NCBI GenBank assembly: GCA_045603305.1
Contig: JAZULV010000070.1
Location: 1 to 5,687, forward strand
Source: JAFRXK01 sp045603305
Lineage (GTDB): Bacteria > Bacillota > Clostridia > Lachnospirales > Lachnospiraceae
Length of the DNA: 5,687 nt
Direction of reading: 5' to 3'
Shown: positions 4,569 to 5,687 of the stretch, one piece after another
Position numbering within the stretch: the first letter of the stretch is position 1
Layout: each line of letters begins with the position of its first letter
Notes under the pieces: generated by a model
What the model saw: only the letters and a program-made list of their open reading frames with translations
The model's database searches: none
What the model was told of the DNA's origin: nothing
Translations under genes and position numbers: made by a program

Positions 4569-5156
4569 TTATTTTATTGTCTGCACCCACAGACCATGAT
4601 TGCTGCAGCCTATATACAGTTTTCCTCCACGCAGCCGCGGCATGCGCACTTCACCATTCTGCTCCGGATAAAGCCTGACAAAAAGCATTCTGTCGTAACC
4701 TACATAGGCTATAAAATTCAAGTAATGCTCTTTAATCATCTCATGAGAAAATGTGATATAATAATCATCCTCTATATTTTCAATATTAACTTTGTGCTCT
4801 TCATCGCATGGCTTAGATATAAGCGCACTTAATTTACGTCCGCAGCATGAAATCTGTGATTCACCCGCTGTCGTGACAATATTTCCGCACACCGGACATA
4901 TATAAAACTTTGTTCTCTTCATATTCCCTCCGTCAGTACTGTTCCGCTCTAAATCTCCGGACAATATTTTCTCTATGTCAACACTAAATAGCTCTGACAG
5001 CCTGCCAAGAAGTGATACGTCCGGAAGCCCCTGACCCCTCTCCCATTTTGAAATAGTCTTATCACTAATATTCATCTTATCTGCAAGCTGCTTTTGGGTC
5101 AGCCCCTTTTCCTTTCTGAGCCTGTAAATCAATCTTCCTACTTTATCACAATTCAC
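4569..5156 (-). CDS. XRE helix-turn-helix fused to a two-iron desulfoferrodoxin / superoxide reductase (195 aa)
   Basis: Residues 7-64 form an XRE helix-turn-helix (RLRKEKGLTQKQLADKMNIS, then DKTISKWERGQGLPD). From residue 79 the protein reads as a whole desulfoferrodoxin. The desulforedoxin part has the FeS4 ligands Cys87, Cys90, Cys104 and Cys105 (CPVC and SCCG). The superoxide reductase part has all five iron ligands: His121 (EEH), His138 and His144 (HEMIKEH), and Cys184 and His187 (CSNHGLW), with family spacing. Superoxide reductase reduces superoxide to peroxide without making oxygen, an anaerobe's defence. Here the usual Glu-Lys-His triad is Glu-Glu-His: the lysine that attracts superoxide is missing. 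A role as a redox- or superoxide-sensing regulator is therefore plausible, but is inference. The start is GTG 5156, with AGGAGG 7 nt upstream. Met79 has its own ribosome site. The gene follows the VanZ gene by 44 nt and ends at the terminator at 4505-4540. Domain calls are firm by motif; regulon and activity are unknown. Confidence 0.88.
   Translation of the reverse strand: MNCDKVGRLIYRLRKEKGLTQKQLADKMNISDKTISKWERGQGLPDVSLLGRLSELFSVDIEKILSGDLERNSTDGGNMKRTKFYICPVCGNIVTTAGESQISCCGRKLSALISKPCDEEHKVNIENIEDDYYITFSHEMIKEHYLNFIAYVGYDRMLFVRLYPEQNGEVRMPRLRGGKLYIGCSNHGLWVQTIK
4920..4931 (-). promoter_or_regulatory. Internal ribosome site and ATG at the HTH/desulfoferrodoxin junction
   Basis: GGAGGG (4926-4931 on the minus strand) lies 3 nt before the in-frame ATG 4920-4922 (Met79). 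This is exactly where the desulfoferrodoxin domain begins (MKRTKFYICP). Initiation here would give a separate protein of 117 aa, close to the length of free-standing desulfoferrodoxins. The spacing is short and the same bases encode Gly-Gly-Asn, so it may be chance. Confidence 0.45.
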
Positions 5157-5163
5157 AATGCCA

Positions 5164-5169
5164 CCTCCT
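5164..5169 (-). promoter_or_regulatory. Ribosome binding site that decides the GTG start of the HTH-desulfoferrodoxin gene
   Basis: AGGAGG followed by TGG lies 7 nt before GTG 5154-5156. No ATG is available upstream of the helix-turn-helix, so the non-ATG start is well supported. No convincing promoter is seen in the 44-nt gap behind the VanZ gene, so read-through from that gene is likely. Confidence 0.8.
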
Positions 5170-5200
5170 GTAAAGAGAGTACTTCAGAAAACAAATAAAT

Positions 5201-5671
5201 TCAATCGACTCTCCGTAGAGAAAGCTTAGATTTTATACCTCTGAATATCTTAATGCAAATCGCCCCTAACCACACTCCAAGCGTATTTAATATCAAATCA
5301 TCCAATTCAGAATAACCTGTGCCAAATACATACTGCATGGTTTCAATCATCAGTGAAAAAAGAAATCCATAAAAGGTAATCATTAAAATATTTTTCACTT
5401 TACCTGTGTATTGAAGGTACATTCCAAAGGGAATAAACCAAATAATATTGCCCCAGAATAAATAAGTAAACGTAAACCAGTCTCTTTCTCGAATTATTTC
5501 CACATAACCCTGAAATAAAGAAAAAGAAATATGCCCCTTCTGCAATATGTTATCAAAACTAAAACTACTTCTAAATACAGTAATTCGTAAAAGAACTGCT
5601 ATATATAATAAAAACAAAATAAACAGCAAAATTTTAATACTTCGGGATTTTATATTATTGTGCTCCTTCAT
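5201..5671 (-). CDS. VanZ-family integral membrane protein (156 aa)
   Basis: This is a VanZ-like protein with about four membrane helices at roughly 11-30, 69-88, 93-113 and 125-144. Family marks are GNIIWFIPFGMYL (74-86) in helix 2, SLMIETMQYVFGTG (106-119) and the conserved SELDDLILNTLGVWLG (121-136), where the acidic pair and the Asn-Thr-Leu-Gly run are typical. The first helix is followed by a long loop (31-68). VanZ was named for a low-level teicoplanin-resistance gene, but most members in gut Firmicutes have no known substrate, and nothing here implies glycopeptide resistance. The start is ATG 5671, with GGGAGA (5681-5686) 9 nt upstream, close to the window edge; the promoter must lie outside. 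The HTH-desulfoferrodoxin gene follows 44 nt downstream without a terminator, so the two may share a transcript. Length and topology look complete. Confidence 0.85.
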   Translation of the reverse strand: MKEHNNIKSRSIKILLFILFLLYIAVLLRITVFRSSFSFDNILQKGHISFSLFQGYVEIIRERDWFTFTYLFWGNIIWFIPFGMYLQYTGKVKNILMITFYGFLFSLMIETMQYVFGTGYSELDDLILNTLGVWLGAICIKIFRGIKSKLSLRRVD

Positions 5672-5687
5672 CTTCTTAACTCTCCCA

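Noticed and set aside
5174..5203. Possible promoter (TTGAAT-17-TACTCT, minus strand) between the VanZ and HTH-desulfoferrodoxin genes
   Set aside because: The -10 matches only 3 of 6 consensus bases and the start point would fall too near the ribosome site; read-through is simpler.
5201..5671. Glycopeptide resistance determinant
   Set aside because: Only the VanZ family fold is present. No vanA/vanH/vanX-type genes or VanRS regulators are nearby, and most VanZ-like proteins have no link to resistance.

Overview
The window is AT-rich. Gene content and protein style point to an anaerobic Firmicute, most likely a Lachnospiraceae gut commensal (Roseburia/Agathobacter/Butyrivibrio-like). The evidence is a long-form RsmH paralogue, a YtrA-type GntR/ABC operon, a helix-turn-helix protein fused to a desulfoferrodoxin, and a DUF6935/SPFH membrane cassette. 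This assignment rests on recognising the families by eye, not on a search. The window looks like ordinary chromosome: I see no transposase, integrase, phage structural gene, CRISPR array, tRNA or rRNA.

Layout. (1) Positions 1-1160, minus strand: a three-gene cassette read right to left. It has a good extended -10 promoter (1132-1160), a DUF6935-type protein (520-1098), a small two-helix membrane protein (242-517) and the first 46 codons of an SPFH/'virion core'-like protein (1-140) that runs off the left edge. (2) Positions 1099-1386 hold no gene, only the cassette promoter and a terminator-like palindrome (1291-1326). (3) Positions 1387-3294, minus strand: a compact operon of a GntR/YtrA-type repressor (2866-3237, GTG start), an ABC ATPase (2021-2863) and an ABC-2 permease (1387-2019), with intergenic gaps of 2 and 1 nt. 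Its promoter (TTGACA-17-TATACT) is filled with ACTGTA half-sites repeated every 9 bp, almost certainly the autoregulatory operator. (4) Positions 3340-4491, plus strand: a divergently transcribed RsmH-family 16S rRNA methyltransferase (start 3439, 350 aa) with its own promoter. (5) Positions 4505-4540: a bidirectional terminator between convergent genes, related in sequence to the palindrome at 1291-1326. (6) Positions 4569-5671, minus strand: a VanZ-family membrane protein (5201-5671), then a protein joining an N-terminal XRE helix-turn-helix to a complete two-iron desulfoferrodoxin/superoxide reductase (4569-5156, GTG start). An internal Shine-Dalgarno and ATG sit exactly at the domain junction.

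How the genes work together. The GntR/ABC operon should be a self-repressed efflux or stress module that responds to an unknown ligand or cell-envelope insult. The SPFH cassette probably acts at the membrane. RsmH modifies C1402 of 16S rRNA, or is a diverged paralogue that does something related. The most unusual item is the HTH-desulfoferrodoxin fusion: all nine iron ligands are present, but the lysine next to the first active-site histidine is replaced by glutamate. This suggests a redox- or superoxide-responsive regulator, possibly also made as a stand-alone enzyme from the internal start.
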